Positions 9,663 to 16,874 of a DNA stretch of 64,000 bases are shown here, piece by piece. The DNA is taken from positions 26,704 to 90,703 of the forward strand of contig SVGB01000013.1 of the NCBI GenBank assembly GCA_015056565.1. The letters run 5' to 3'. A program made the translations under genes and the position numbers. This DNA is from Butyrivibrio sp. (GTDB taxonomy: Bacteria; Bacillota; Clostridia; Lachnospirales; Lachnospiraceae). Numbering within the stretch: position 1 is the stretch's first letter; the number at the start of each line of letters is the position of its first letter. Under the pieces are notes generated by a model. The model saw nothing but the letters and a program-made list of their open reading frames with translations. It was not told the DNA's origin and made no database searches.

Positions 9663-9691
9663 TTGTGATTATTAAAGAGGAAACATATAAT
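9663..9691 (+). promoter_or_regulatory. Sigma-A-type promoter for the small gene at 9752
   Basis: TTGTGA (9663-9668), a 17-bp spacer and TATAAT (9686-9691). The 13-base word holding the -10 (GAAACATATAATA) is repeated directly at 9680 and 9701, so a second TATAAT lies at 9707. Confidence 0.65.
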
Positions 9692-9751
9692 ATTGGTTAA
9701 GAAACATATAATAACGGGGAGGAACTATAATATGCTTTTTTTGCTATAGAG

Positions 9752-10048
9752 ATGGACGAAAACAGCTTAAAAGAAAATGGTTATGACGTTCAAGATATTT
9801 ATAACTGTATTACAGATGCTTATCAAGGATTGCAAGGGAAACTTGCGTTTATTGAAAATGATACCAGGTTCTATACAAGAGATGAGAATGATGGAAATGA
9901 TTTCCAGAGACTTTGGAGAGTATCACTTGGACTTAGAAAAAAAGACTGGTTTATAAACAATGTAAAAGGTTGGGAATTCATAAAGGTCAATGAAAAAGGC
10001 AATGTATATTACGCTGAGGATTTAATTAACGATGTCAGAATTTTATAA
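9752..10048 (+). CDS. Small hypothetical protein, start possibly disrupted at a poly-T tract
   Basis: I do not recognise the family. From the ATG at 9752 the protein has 98 aa, is soluble and acidic, and has no Cys or signal peptide. That ATG has no ribosome site. A strong GGGGAGG site (9716-9722) instead serves an ATG at 9732, which hits a stop after five codons because of a run of seven Ts (9736-9742). With eight Ts that ATG would read straight into this frame and add the residues M-L-F-F-A-I-E. The gene may therefore be frameshifted, slippage-controlled or misassembled at this tract. Its own promoter lies upstream. Confidence 0.6.
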   Translation: MDENSLKENGYDVQDIYNCITDAYQGLQGKLAFIENDTRFYTRDENDGNDFQRLWRVSLGLRKKDWFINNVKGWEFIKVNEKGNVYYAEDLINDVRIL

Positions 10049-10263
10049 AGAAACCAAATATGAAAAAATGAGTCAGGGAGGATGAGTCCCGAGGATAAAA
10101 AATCTTACCTCTTCAATTCTGAAGAAAATTTCCCAAAACAAAAAAACAAATAAATTAGTGTTGACAAAGTTGCAGGAGCAATATATATTAAACATATGAG
10201 CAGATGTTCATATGTTAAAATGAAAGCGCGGGATATTTCTTTTACCCCAGAAAGGAGATACTG
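10049..10263 (+). promoter_or_regulatory. Promoter and 12-2-12 operator of the zinc-efflux operon
   Basis: The first 110 bases hold nothing clear beyond a short inverted repeat (TCTTCA/TGAAGA, 10110-10125). A promoter follows: TTGACA (10161-10166), a 17-bp spacer and TATATT (10184-10189). Directly downstream, over the expected transcription start, is a 26-bp inverted repeat at 10191-10216 with 12-base arms and a 2-base centre (AACATATGAGCA and its near complement). This layout matches operators of SmtB/CzrA-type ArsR repressors. The ribosome site is AGGAGA ahead of the ATG at 10264. Confidence 0.82.
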
Positions 10264-10560
10264 ATGCACAGAAACCTTCCCAATGAAGATGAACTCTACG
10301 ATCTGGCTGAATTGTTCAAGGTGTTTGGCGATTCCACAAGGATCCGGATACTGTTTGAGCTTTTTGATGAAGAGATGAACGTAGGTGATATTGCAGATAA
10401 GCTTAATATGACCCAGTCAGCGATTTCTCATCAGCTCAAGATATTGAAACAGAGCAAGCTCGTTGGAAACAGGCGAGAGGGCAAGCAGATAGTGTATTTC
10501 CTGGCAGATGACCATGTGCGAACCATTATAGATCAGGGTATTAACCATATCGAAGAATAA
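10264..10560 (+). CDS. czrA: ArsR/SmtB-family zinc-sensing repressor (CzrA-type)
   Basis: A 98-aa winged-helix repressor. The recognition-helix region (N-M-T-Q-S-A-I-S-H-Q-L-K) is typical. The C-terminal helix has D-x-H, ten residues, then H-x-x-E, which matches the alpha-5 Zn(II)/Co(II) site of CzrA and SmtB. The alpha-3 helix lacks the CxC pair used by cadmium/lead sensors such as CadC. I therefore predict a zinc (or cobalt) sensor that leaves DNA when metal-bound. The operator overlaps its own promoter, and the genes for an HMA protein and a P1B ATPase follow, so it should repress the whole unit. Confidence 0.88.
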   Translation: MHRNLPNEDELYDLAELFKVFGDSTRIRILFELFDEEMNVGDIADKLNMTQSAISHQLKILKQSKLVGNRREGKQIVYFLADDHVRTIIDQGINHIEE

Positions 10561-10599
10561 AAAATATGAGTGCCGTTTGGTGGCAGAAAGGTGGAAGTT

Positions 10600-10812
10600 A
10601 TGAAGAAGACATTTAAGTGTGAGGTTGATTGCGCAAACTGTGCAGCTAAGATGGAAGATGCTGTTAAGAAGTTAGAGGGAGTTGTAAGTGCCAGAGTTAA
10701 TTTCATGACTCAGAAGTTTACACTTGAGGCAGCAGATGACATCTTTGACAAGGTATTTGATGAGGCAGTAAAGGCTTGCAAGAAGGTTGAGCCTGATTGC
10801 GAGATCGAGTGA
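10600..10812 (+). CDS. Stand-alone heavy-metal-associated (HMA) domain protein
   Basis: A 70-aa ferredoxin-like-fold metal-binding protein. The metal site is C11-A-N-C14 in the first loop, with another Cys at residue 7. I start at ATG 10600, which has an AAAGGTGG site. A longer GTG start at 10570 would add ten residues that do not fit the fold. In many P1B ATPases this domain is fused to the N-terminus; here the ATPase downstream lacks one, so this is probably its detached metal-binding domain or a metallochaperone. It lies 39 bp after czrA and 55 bp before the ATPase. Confidence 0.87.
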   Translation: MKKTFKCEVDCANCAAKMEDAVKKLEGVVSARVNFMTQKFTLEAADDIFDKVFDEAVKACKKVEPDCEIE

Positions 10813-10867
10813 TGTAGCATGACGGGAACGCAGTGGAGTCATGCGTCTATCACGGAGGAGATCATTC

Positions 10868-12766
10868 ATGACCAAGAAACAAAAGAAAGTAAGAAACAGA
10901 ATAATCATAGTACTGATCATGTTTGCAGTACTTATGATACTTGATAAAACAGGCATCCTTGACCCGGTGCCATGGTACCTGCAACTGGTAATTTTCCTGG
11001 TACCATACATCATCATCGGCTACGACGTCATCAAAAAGGCCGCTATCAATATCAGTCACGGACAGGTATTTGATGAGAACTTCCTTATGATGATCGCAAC
11101 CTTCGGAGCATTTGGAATTGGCGAGTACTCAGAAGCCCTGGCGGTAATGCTCTTTTACCAGGTGGGAGAGCTATTCCAGAGCGTCGCTGTGGCAAAGTCA
11201 AGACAGTCAATATCAGACCTTATGAGCATCGCTCCTGAGTTCGCAAATCTTGTTTCTGAAGACGGCTCAGTATCTGAGGTTGATCCTGAGGAAGTAAGCG
11301 TTGGAGATACGATCCTTGTAAGAGCGGGAGAGAAGATCCCGGTGGATGGTACAGTCCTTGAGGGTGAGTCCTTTGTTGACACTGCAGCTCTTACTGGTGA
11401 GTCAGTACCAAGAAGGGTTGTGTCCGGAGACGATGTTATAAGCGGATGTGTTAATGGCGAGGGCATCTTAAAGATCAAGGTAAGCAAGGCCTACGAGGAT
11501 TCCACAGTTGCCAAGATCCTTGAACTTGTGGAAAATGCCAGCAACAAGAAGTCCAGAATGGAGAACTTTATCACAAGGTTTGCAAGGTACTATACTCCGG
11601 TAGTTACAATTGGCGCAGTACTTCTTGCCATCATCCCTCCGCTCCTTGGGCAGATACCATTTTCTGACAGCATCAGAAGAGCCTGCATTTTCCTTATTGT
11701 ATCCTGCCCATGTGCGCTTGTTATCTCGGTTCCACTGGGATTTTTTGGTGGGATCGGTTCAGCGTCCAAGAGAGGCGTCCTTGTTAAGGGCAGTAACTTC
11801 CTTGAGGCTGCAGCCCTTATAGATACTGTAGTATTTGACAAGACAGGAACTATCACAAAGGGAGAGTTCAAGGTATCAGAGGTTATCCCATCTACCCAGA
11901 GCTCTTTTTCAGAGGATGAGCTCCTTGCCATGGCGGCAGCAGGAGAGGCTTTCTCCAATCATCCTATCGCAAGATCCATCGTTTCCTGTTATCAGGACAA
12001 GAACGGCGGAAATAGTCCTGACACCAGCCTGATAGATGAATCACAGACCAAGGAAATAGCTGGAAACGGCATAAGCACTCTTTACAATGGAAAAGAGCTG
12101 CTCCTTGGAAACAACAAGCTTATAGATGTTCCTGCATCCATAGGCCTTGTAGATGAGAGCGCAGGAACTGTCATCTATGTAGCTTACGACAAAGTTTACG
12201 CCGGAGCCATTGTGATAGCAGACACTATCAAGGACGGCGTAAAGGAAGCCATAAAGGGCCTCTACGACCTTGGCGTAAAAAAGGCAGTCATGCTCACTGG
12301 TGACAATGAAGATATAGCAAGACATGTATCAGATCAGGTTGGTATAAACGACATAAAGGCAGAGCTTCTTCCTGCTGACAAGGTGTCTGCAGTTGAAAAA
12401 ATGCTTGGCGAAGAGGATAATAGTAAGAGGCTTGCATTTGTTGGTGATGGTATCAATGATGCACCAGTTCTTATGAGAGCTGACGTTGGAATCGCAATGG
12501 GATCCCTTGGAAGTGATGCAGCTATAGAGGCTGCTGACATCGTTATCATGGACGACGACCTTAGGAAAATCTCATCTGTGATCAGGATAGCAAGAGGAAC
12601 AGTTCGTATTGTAAAAGAGAACATCGTATTTGCCCTTGCAGTTAAGCTGATAATCCTGGTACTTGGTGCACTTGGTCTTACAACCATGTGGCTTGCGGTA
12701 TTTGGCGACGTAGGTGTTGCAGTTATCGCGATCCTGAACTCCATGCGAGCTTTAAACTACAAGTAA
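10868..12766 (+). CDS. zntA: P1B-2 zinc/cadmium-exporting ATPase
   Basis: A 632-aa heavy-metal pump. Visible motifs: the S-C-P-C membrane metal site (C280, C282), the phosphorylation site D324-K-T-G-T, the S-N-H-P segment of the nucleotide domain, and G-D-G-I-N-D-A-P. Near the C-terminus is N-x7-K-x20-D-x-G, the signature of the Zn/Cd/Pb class (P1B-2). It should export Zn(II), Cd(II) or Pb(II) at the cost of ATP. There is no N-terminal HMA domain; the chain begins with a short Lys/Arg-rich tail and goes into a membrane helix. I chose ATG 10868 with a GGAGGA site. A GTG-type start at 10841 would translate the intergenic region. Confidence 0.93.
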   Translation: MTKKQKKVRNRIIIVLIMFAVLMILDKTGILDPVPWYLQLVIFLVPYIIIGYDVIKKAAINISHGQVFDENFLMMIATFGAFGIGEYSEALAVMLFYQVGELFQSVAVAKSRQSISDLMSIAPEFANLVSEDGSVSEVDPEEVSVGDTILVRAGEKIPVDGTVLEGESFVDTAALTGESVPRRVVSGDDVISGCVNGEGILKIKVSKAYEDSTVAKILELVENASNKKSRMENFITRFARYYTPVVTIGAVLLAIIPPLLGQIPFSDSIRRACIFLIVSCPCALVISVPLGFFGGIGSASKRGVLVKGSNFLEAAALIDTVVFDKTGTITKGEFKVSEVIPSTQSSFSEDELLAMAAAGEAFSNHPIARSIVSCYQDKNGGNSPDTSLIDESQTKEIAGNGISTLYNGKELLLGNNKLIDVPASIGLVDESAGTVIYVAYDKVYAGAIVIADTIKDGVKEAIKGLYDLGVKKAVMLTGDNEDIARHVSDQVGINDIKAELLPADKVSAVEKMLGEEDNSKRLAFVGDGINDAPVLMRADVGIAMGSLGSDAAIEAADIVIMDDDLRKISSVIRIARGTVRIVKENIVFALAVKLIILVLGALGLTTMWLAVFGDVGVAVIAILNSMRALNYK

Positions 12767-12786
12767 AACCGCCAGGAGGATAATAT

Positions 12787-14685
12787 ATGCCAAGGACAGA
12801 GCTTGATCTGGTCTCACTTTTAATGAAGATTGTTGCCAGAGAGACTGGTGAGATCAGCAAGGTGGATTACACTCCGCAAAAGAAGGCTTTTAACGCCCTT
12901 GCATTTCCAGATGAAACTAGACTTGAAAGAGCTACCCCCGAATCACAGGGGGTCAGCTCTGCTTTTTTTGCAAGGCTGATCCGTGATCTGGCAGCTGACA
13001 ATGAGTCCAGGATCCACAGATTCATGGCGCTAAGACACGGCAAGGTCATCGCCGAGTGCTCTTTTGAACCCTTTGATATGGACATGTGGCACGTAACCTA
13101 CTCCATGTGTAAGAGCATCACAGGCATGGCTATAGGCATTCTTATTGATGAGGGGAAGCTTAAGCTTACAGACACCCTTCAGGATATCTTCGGGGCCAGA
13201 ATGGGCCTTTTTAACAGCTTCAAAAAGCAGGTTACAGTCAGGAACCTTCTTAATATGTCCAGCGGAGTTGACTTTAACGAGGCTGGAGCCATAAGTGGCA
13301 ACGACTGGAGAAAGAGCTTTTTTGAGGCGTCATTTAAATTCGATCCCGGAACAAAATTTGAATATAACAGCATGAACTCCTACATGCTTTCAGCCATAGT
13401 TACAGAGATCACAGGCCAGACTCTCTTTGATTTTTGTAAGGAAAAGATCTTTAACCCCATGGGGATAAAGAGAGTATTCTGGGAGAGCTGCCCCCAGAGT
13501 ATTACAAAGGGCGGATGGGGCCTGTTTATGAGAATTGAGGACATGGCCAAGATGGGACAGCTCTATCTTCAGGACGGAAAGTGGAACGGTCAGCAGATCG
13601 TTTCAAGGCAGTGGGTGGTTGAGTCCACAGCTCTCCAGATAGAGACCCAGGATGAGGACAATCAGCACTACGGCTATCAGATGTGGATCAATAACGACAG
13701 GAAAGGCTCTTTTGCCTATAACGGAATGCTGGGGCAGAATGTGTTTGTATACCCCGACATCAACATGGTGGTTGTCACCAATGCAGGCAACAAGGATGTG
13801 TTCCAGACAAGCAGCATGGCGCAGCTTATCAGAAAGCGCATGAAGAGCGAGATAGAGGTATTTGATGAACCGCTCCCTGAGGATGAGGCTTCTCTTTCAG
13901 AACTTAAGGCTATCTGTAAGTCAGTGAGCCTTCGGATCCCCAGGTTTCCTGCAATCATCCGAGGAGGGTGGGAGAGCAGGAATGTGTCCATGACAACGGG
14001 TAGTTCCAGGCGCACAGATCACTCATATTACAAAAAGAGGTTTGACAGTCCGCTTACAAGTACCCGCAATGAGGATCAGCTCATAAACACCTTCCTTAGG
14101 AGGATGTCCGGTAATAAATACGATATTGAAACTCCGGGAGTAGGTCTTTTCCCCATTATGATGCAGGTGGTCCACAACAACTTCACCGACGGAATAAGGA
14201 GCATTGGCCTTAGGTATACAGATGACAGGCACCTGTACATCGATGTCTACGAAGGTGAGGTTATCTTCAGACTAAAGTGCGGCTTCGGGGACAAAAGATA
14301 TATCAGCGACCTGAACATGCACGGAGAAAACTATAAGGTGTCACTTCACTCTGCAGTTACAAGGGATGAATACAACAGGCTGGTGCTTCGAAATGACATT
14401 TATTTCCTTGAGGAGGCATGCCTTAGGAACTTTAATATCTACTTTGAGGATGATGGCCGCATAGAGATAAGGCTCTCTGAGACTCCTGGAACGGATATGC
14501 TCATGAATGCCATGAGAAATGTAAGGGCTGAGACTAGCGGAATTGAGTCCACCATCATCAGCAAGCTCCTTAAGGGTGGAATGAAGGAAGCTCTGGAACA
14601 CGCAGTTAAAAATACAGTTCAGCCGGTGATCTACGGAACGCTATCAAACCCTGAGTTTATAATGCCCACAGATGAAGAAAAGTAG
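12787..14685 (+). CDS. Serine hydrolase, beta-lactamase/class C family, with extra C-terminal domain
   Basis: A 632-aa protein. Residues about 40-355 form a class C beta-lactamase/esterase-like domain with S106-M-C-K109 as the catalytic S-x-x-K, a Y193-N-S motif, and S-T-G-like contexts typical of this wide family (D-peptidases, esterases, amide hydrolases). No signal peptide or membrane segment is evident, so it is probably cytosolic and not a true resistance enzyme. The last 270 residues, about 360-632, match nothing I recognise and are beta-rich in appearance. The gene is 20 bp behind zntA with its own AGGAGG site and may be read through from the metal operon. Substrate unknown. Confidence 0.82.
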   Translation: MPRTELDLVSLLMKIVARETGEISKVDYTPQKKAFNALAFPDETRLERATPESQGVSSAFFARLIRDLAADNESRIHRFMALRHGKVIAECSFEPFDMDMWHVTYSMCKSITGMAIGILIDEGKLKLTDTLQDIFGARMGLFNSFKKQVTVRNLLNMSSGVDFNEAGAISGNDWRKSFFEASFKFDPGTKFEYNSMNSYMLSAIVTEITGQTLFDFCKEKIFNPMGIKRVFWESCPQSITKGGWGLFMRIEDMAKMGQLYLQDGKWNGQQIVSRQWVVESTALQIETQDEDNQHYGYQMWINNDRKGSFAYNGMLGQNVFVYPDINMVVVTNAGNKDVFQTSSMAQLIRKRMKSEIEVFDEPLPEDEASLSELKAICKSVSLRIPRFPAIIRGGWESRNVSMTTGSSRRTDHSYYKKRFDSPLTSTRNEDQLINTFLRRMSGNKYDIETPGVGLFPIMMQVVHNNFTDGIRSIGLRYTDDRHLYIDVYEGEVIFRLKCGFGDKRYISDLNMHGENYKVSLHSAVTRDEYNRLVLRNDIYFLEEACLRNFNIYFEDDGRIEIRLSETPGTDMLMNAMRNVRAETSGIESTIISKLLKGGMKEALEHAVKNTVQPVIYGTLSNPEFIMPTDEEK

Positions 14686-14743
14686 TCCGTCCTATGTTAT
14701 ACTAAAAGCTGATCATGTTAAGAACAAAGAAAGAGGTATATTT

Positions 14744-15568
14744 ATGTCAAATACAATTTATGAAAAACTGATTGCATGTAAAGAGGCAGTGAGAAAGGTA
14801 ACAGATTTTGAACCTGATGTTGCGCTTGTACTTGGCTCAGGTCTTGGAGCTTTTGCAGATAACATCAAAGTTGAAACAGAGGTTTCCTACAGCGATATTC
14901 CTGGATTTCCTGTATCAACAGTTCCTGGACATGCAGGAAAGTTCATCTTTGGATACCTTGGAGATAAAAAAATAGTATGCATGAAGGGAAGAGTTCATTT
15001 CTATGAAGGATATGACATCAGTGATGTTGTACTTCCTGCAAGACTCATGAGCCTTCTTGGGGCTAAAGTTCTTTTCCTTACAAACGCTGCTGGCGGACTG
15101 GGAGAGGGATTTAATGCAGGTGACCTTATGCTCATCACAGATCACATCTCAATCTTTGCGCCTAACCCACTTATCGGACCGAATCTTGATGAGATGGGAG
15201 CAAGATTCCCTGATATGTCTTCTGTATATGACAAGGACCTTCAGGATGTCATCAGGAAGGTTGCTGCAGAAAATAAAATCAAGCTTCAGGAAGGTGTTTA
15301 CTGCCAGCTCACAGGTCCTTCCTTTGAGTCTCCAGCTGAGATAAGGCTTCTTGGTAAGCTTGGAGTGTCAGCAGTTGGAATGAGCACTGTTGTTGAAGCT
15401 ATTGCTGCTAATCACTGCGGCATGAAGATCTGCGGAGTATCCTGCATCAGCAATCTGGCAGCAGGAATCTCAGATCAGCCACTTTGCCATGAGGAAGTCC
15501 AGGAGGCAGCAGATAAGGCAGCGCCACTATTCACCAAGCTTGTAGCTGAGTCAATCAAGAGGTTTTGA
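14744..15568 (+). CDS. Purine nucleoside phosphorylase, trimeric class
   Basis: A 274-aa enzyme that phosphorolyses purine nucleosides to base and ribose 1-phosphate. Family marks are V-L-G-S-G-L-G-A-F near residue 28, P-G-H-A-G-K-F (phosphate loop), G-R-V-H-F-Y-E-G-Y, and T-N-A-A-G-G-L near 108. The late G-M-S-T-V-V-E-A segment is the substrate-binding motif of inosine/guanosine-specific (PNP-I) enzymes. I start at ATG 14744 with an AAGAGG site; an upstream ATG at 14672 overlaps the previous gene and adds 24 unconserved residues. The deaminase gene begins 2 bp after the stop, so the two are translationally linked. Confidence 0.92.
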   Translation: MSNTIYEKLIACKEAVRKVTDFEPDVALVLGSGLGAFADNIKVETEVSYSDIPGFPVSTVPGHAGKFIFGYLGDKKIVCMKGRVHFYEGYDISDVVLPARLMSLLGAKVLFLTNAAGGLGEGFNAGDLMLITDHISIFAPNPLIGPNLDEMGARFPDMSSVYDKDLQDVIRKVAAENKIKLQEGVYCQLTGPSFESPAEIRLLGKLGVSAVGMSTVVEAIAANHCGMKICGVSCISNLAAGISDQPLCHEEVQEAADKAAPLFTKLVAESIKRF

Positions 15569-15570
15569 TC

Positions 15571-16872
15571 ATGAATATTAGATTCTTTAATGCAAGGATA
15601 CTGACCATGGAAGAGGGAAAAGACATTTTCCTTGGACAGATATTTGTATCCGGAAACAGGATACTTTTTGTGGGAACAGATGAAGAAGCTGTGAAGTACT
15701 GGCAGGATCATCCAGATACCGTCATAAAGTGGGACAGGGAGATAGACTGCGGAGGCAATCTTCTGATGCCAGGCTTTAAAAATGCCCACACCCATTCAGC
15801 CATGACTCTTATGAGGTCCAAGGCTGATGACCTTCCGCTTTCTGACTGGCTGAACAACCAGATATTCCCTGTGGAAGCCAAGATGACAGCAGAAGATATC
15901 TACCACCTTAGCAAGATCTCAATCATGGAGTATCTTACAAGTGGTATGACTGCGGCCTTTGAGATGTATCTGACACCATACTCAGTGGCAGATTCCTTCA
16001 GGGACTGCGGATTTCGCTGCGTTCAGACCAGCTGTGTAAACAACTTCAGCCAGTCAGTTGAACTGCTTGAAGACTACTATAACGACCTTAACGGAAGGGA
16101 TGAGTACAACTCATTTATCCTTGGTGTTCATGCAGAGTACACCTGCTCAAAAGAGCTTCTTATGAAGACCGCAGAGCTGGTGCACAAGTACAAGGCACCT
16201 TTCTGGGCTCACATCCAGGAGACTGAGTCTGAGCTTATGGAGTGCGTTGAGAGATATGGTATGTCTCCGATACAGTTCTTTGACAGCCTTGGCCTTTTTG
16301 ACTACGGCGGAGGCGGATATCACGTGGTCTGGACCAATGAGCACGACAGACAGATTATGAAGGACAGAGGTCTTTTTGCTGTAACTAACCCAGGGTCCAA
16401 CACAAAGCTTGCCAGCGGAATAGCACCCATAAAAGAGTACCTTGAGTGCGGCATTCCTGTCGCAATAGGAACCGACGGGCCTGCCAGCAACAACTGCCTT
16501 GATATGTTCAGGGAGATGTTTTTGGTAACTGGCCTTGCCAAGCTTAAAAACATGGATGCAAGCAGCGTTGAAGCTACAGAGGTCCTTAAGATGGCAACTG
16601 TTAACGGCGCTCACGCCATGGGACTTATGGATGCTGACGTCCTTGCAGAGGGCAAGCTTGCAGATATCATCATGCTGGACCTTTACCAGCCTAATATGCA
16701 GCCTATCAACAATATCCAGAAGAACATTGTCTATAGCGGAAGCAAGCAAAACGTCCTCATGACCATGATTGGCGGTATCATCCGCTACGAAAACGGCAAG
16801 TTCAACATTGGAGAAGAACCTTCTGAAATCTACAAAAAGGCGGAAGAGATCAGTAAAAGGATATATAGCTGA
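15571..16872 (+). CDS. mtaD: Amidohydrolase, MTA/S-adenosylhomocysteine deaminase type
   Basis: A 433-aa metal-dependent deaminase of the amidohydrolase superfamily. The metal ligands H73-T-H75 lie in K-N-A-H-T-H-S. A second His follows in W-A-H-I-Q-E-T, and G-T-D-G-P-A-S-N-N near residue 305 is characteristic of MtaD-like enzymes that deaminate 5'-methylthioadenosine and S-adenosylhomocysteine to the inosyl forms. Start ATG 15571 has AAGAGG nine bases upstream; a TTG at 15565 is possible but unlikely. It sits directly behind a purine nucleoside phosphorylase, which suggests that deaminated products are then phosphorolysed. Guanine or other purine deaminase activity is the main alternative. 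Confidence 0.83.
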   Translation: MNIRFFNARILTMEEGKDIFLGQIFVSGNRILFVGTDEEAVKYWQDHPDTVIKWDREIDCGGNLLMPGFKNAHTHSAMTLMRSKADDLPLSDWLNNQIFPVEAKMTAEDIYHLSKISIMEYLTSGMTAAFEMYLTPYSVADSFRDCGFRCVQTSCVNNFSQSVELLEDYYNDLNGRDEYNSFILGVHAEYTCSKELLMKTAELVHKYKAPFWAHIQETESELMECVERYGMSPIQFFDSLGLFDYGGGGYHVVWTNEHDRQIMKDRGLFAVTNPGSNTKLASGIAPIKEYLECGIPVAIGTDGPASNNCLDMFREMFLVTGLAKLKNMDASSVEATEVLKMATVNGAHAMGLMDADVLAEGKLADIIMLDLYQPNMQPINNIQKNIVYSGSKQNVLMTMIGGIIRYENGKFNIGEEPSEIYKKAEEISKRIYS

Positions 16873-16874
16873 CA

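Noticed and set aside
12787..13900. Beta-lactam resistance gene
   Set aside because: The S-x-x-K fold is shared with many esterases and peptidases, and there is no export signal, so resistance is not supported.
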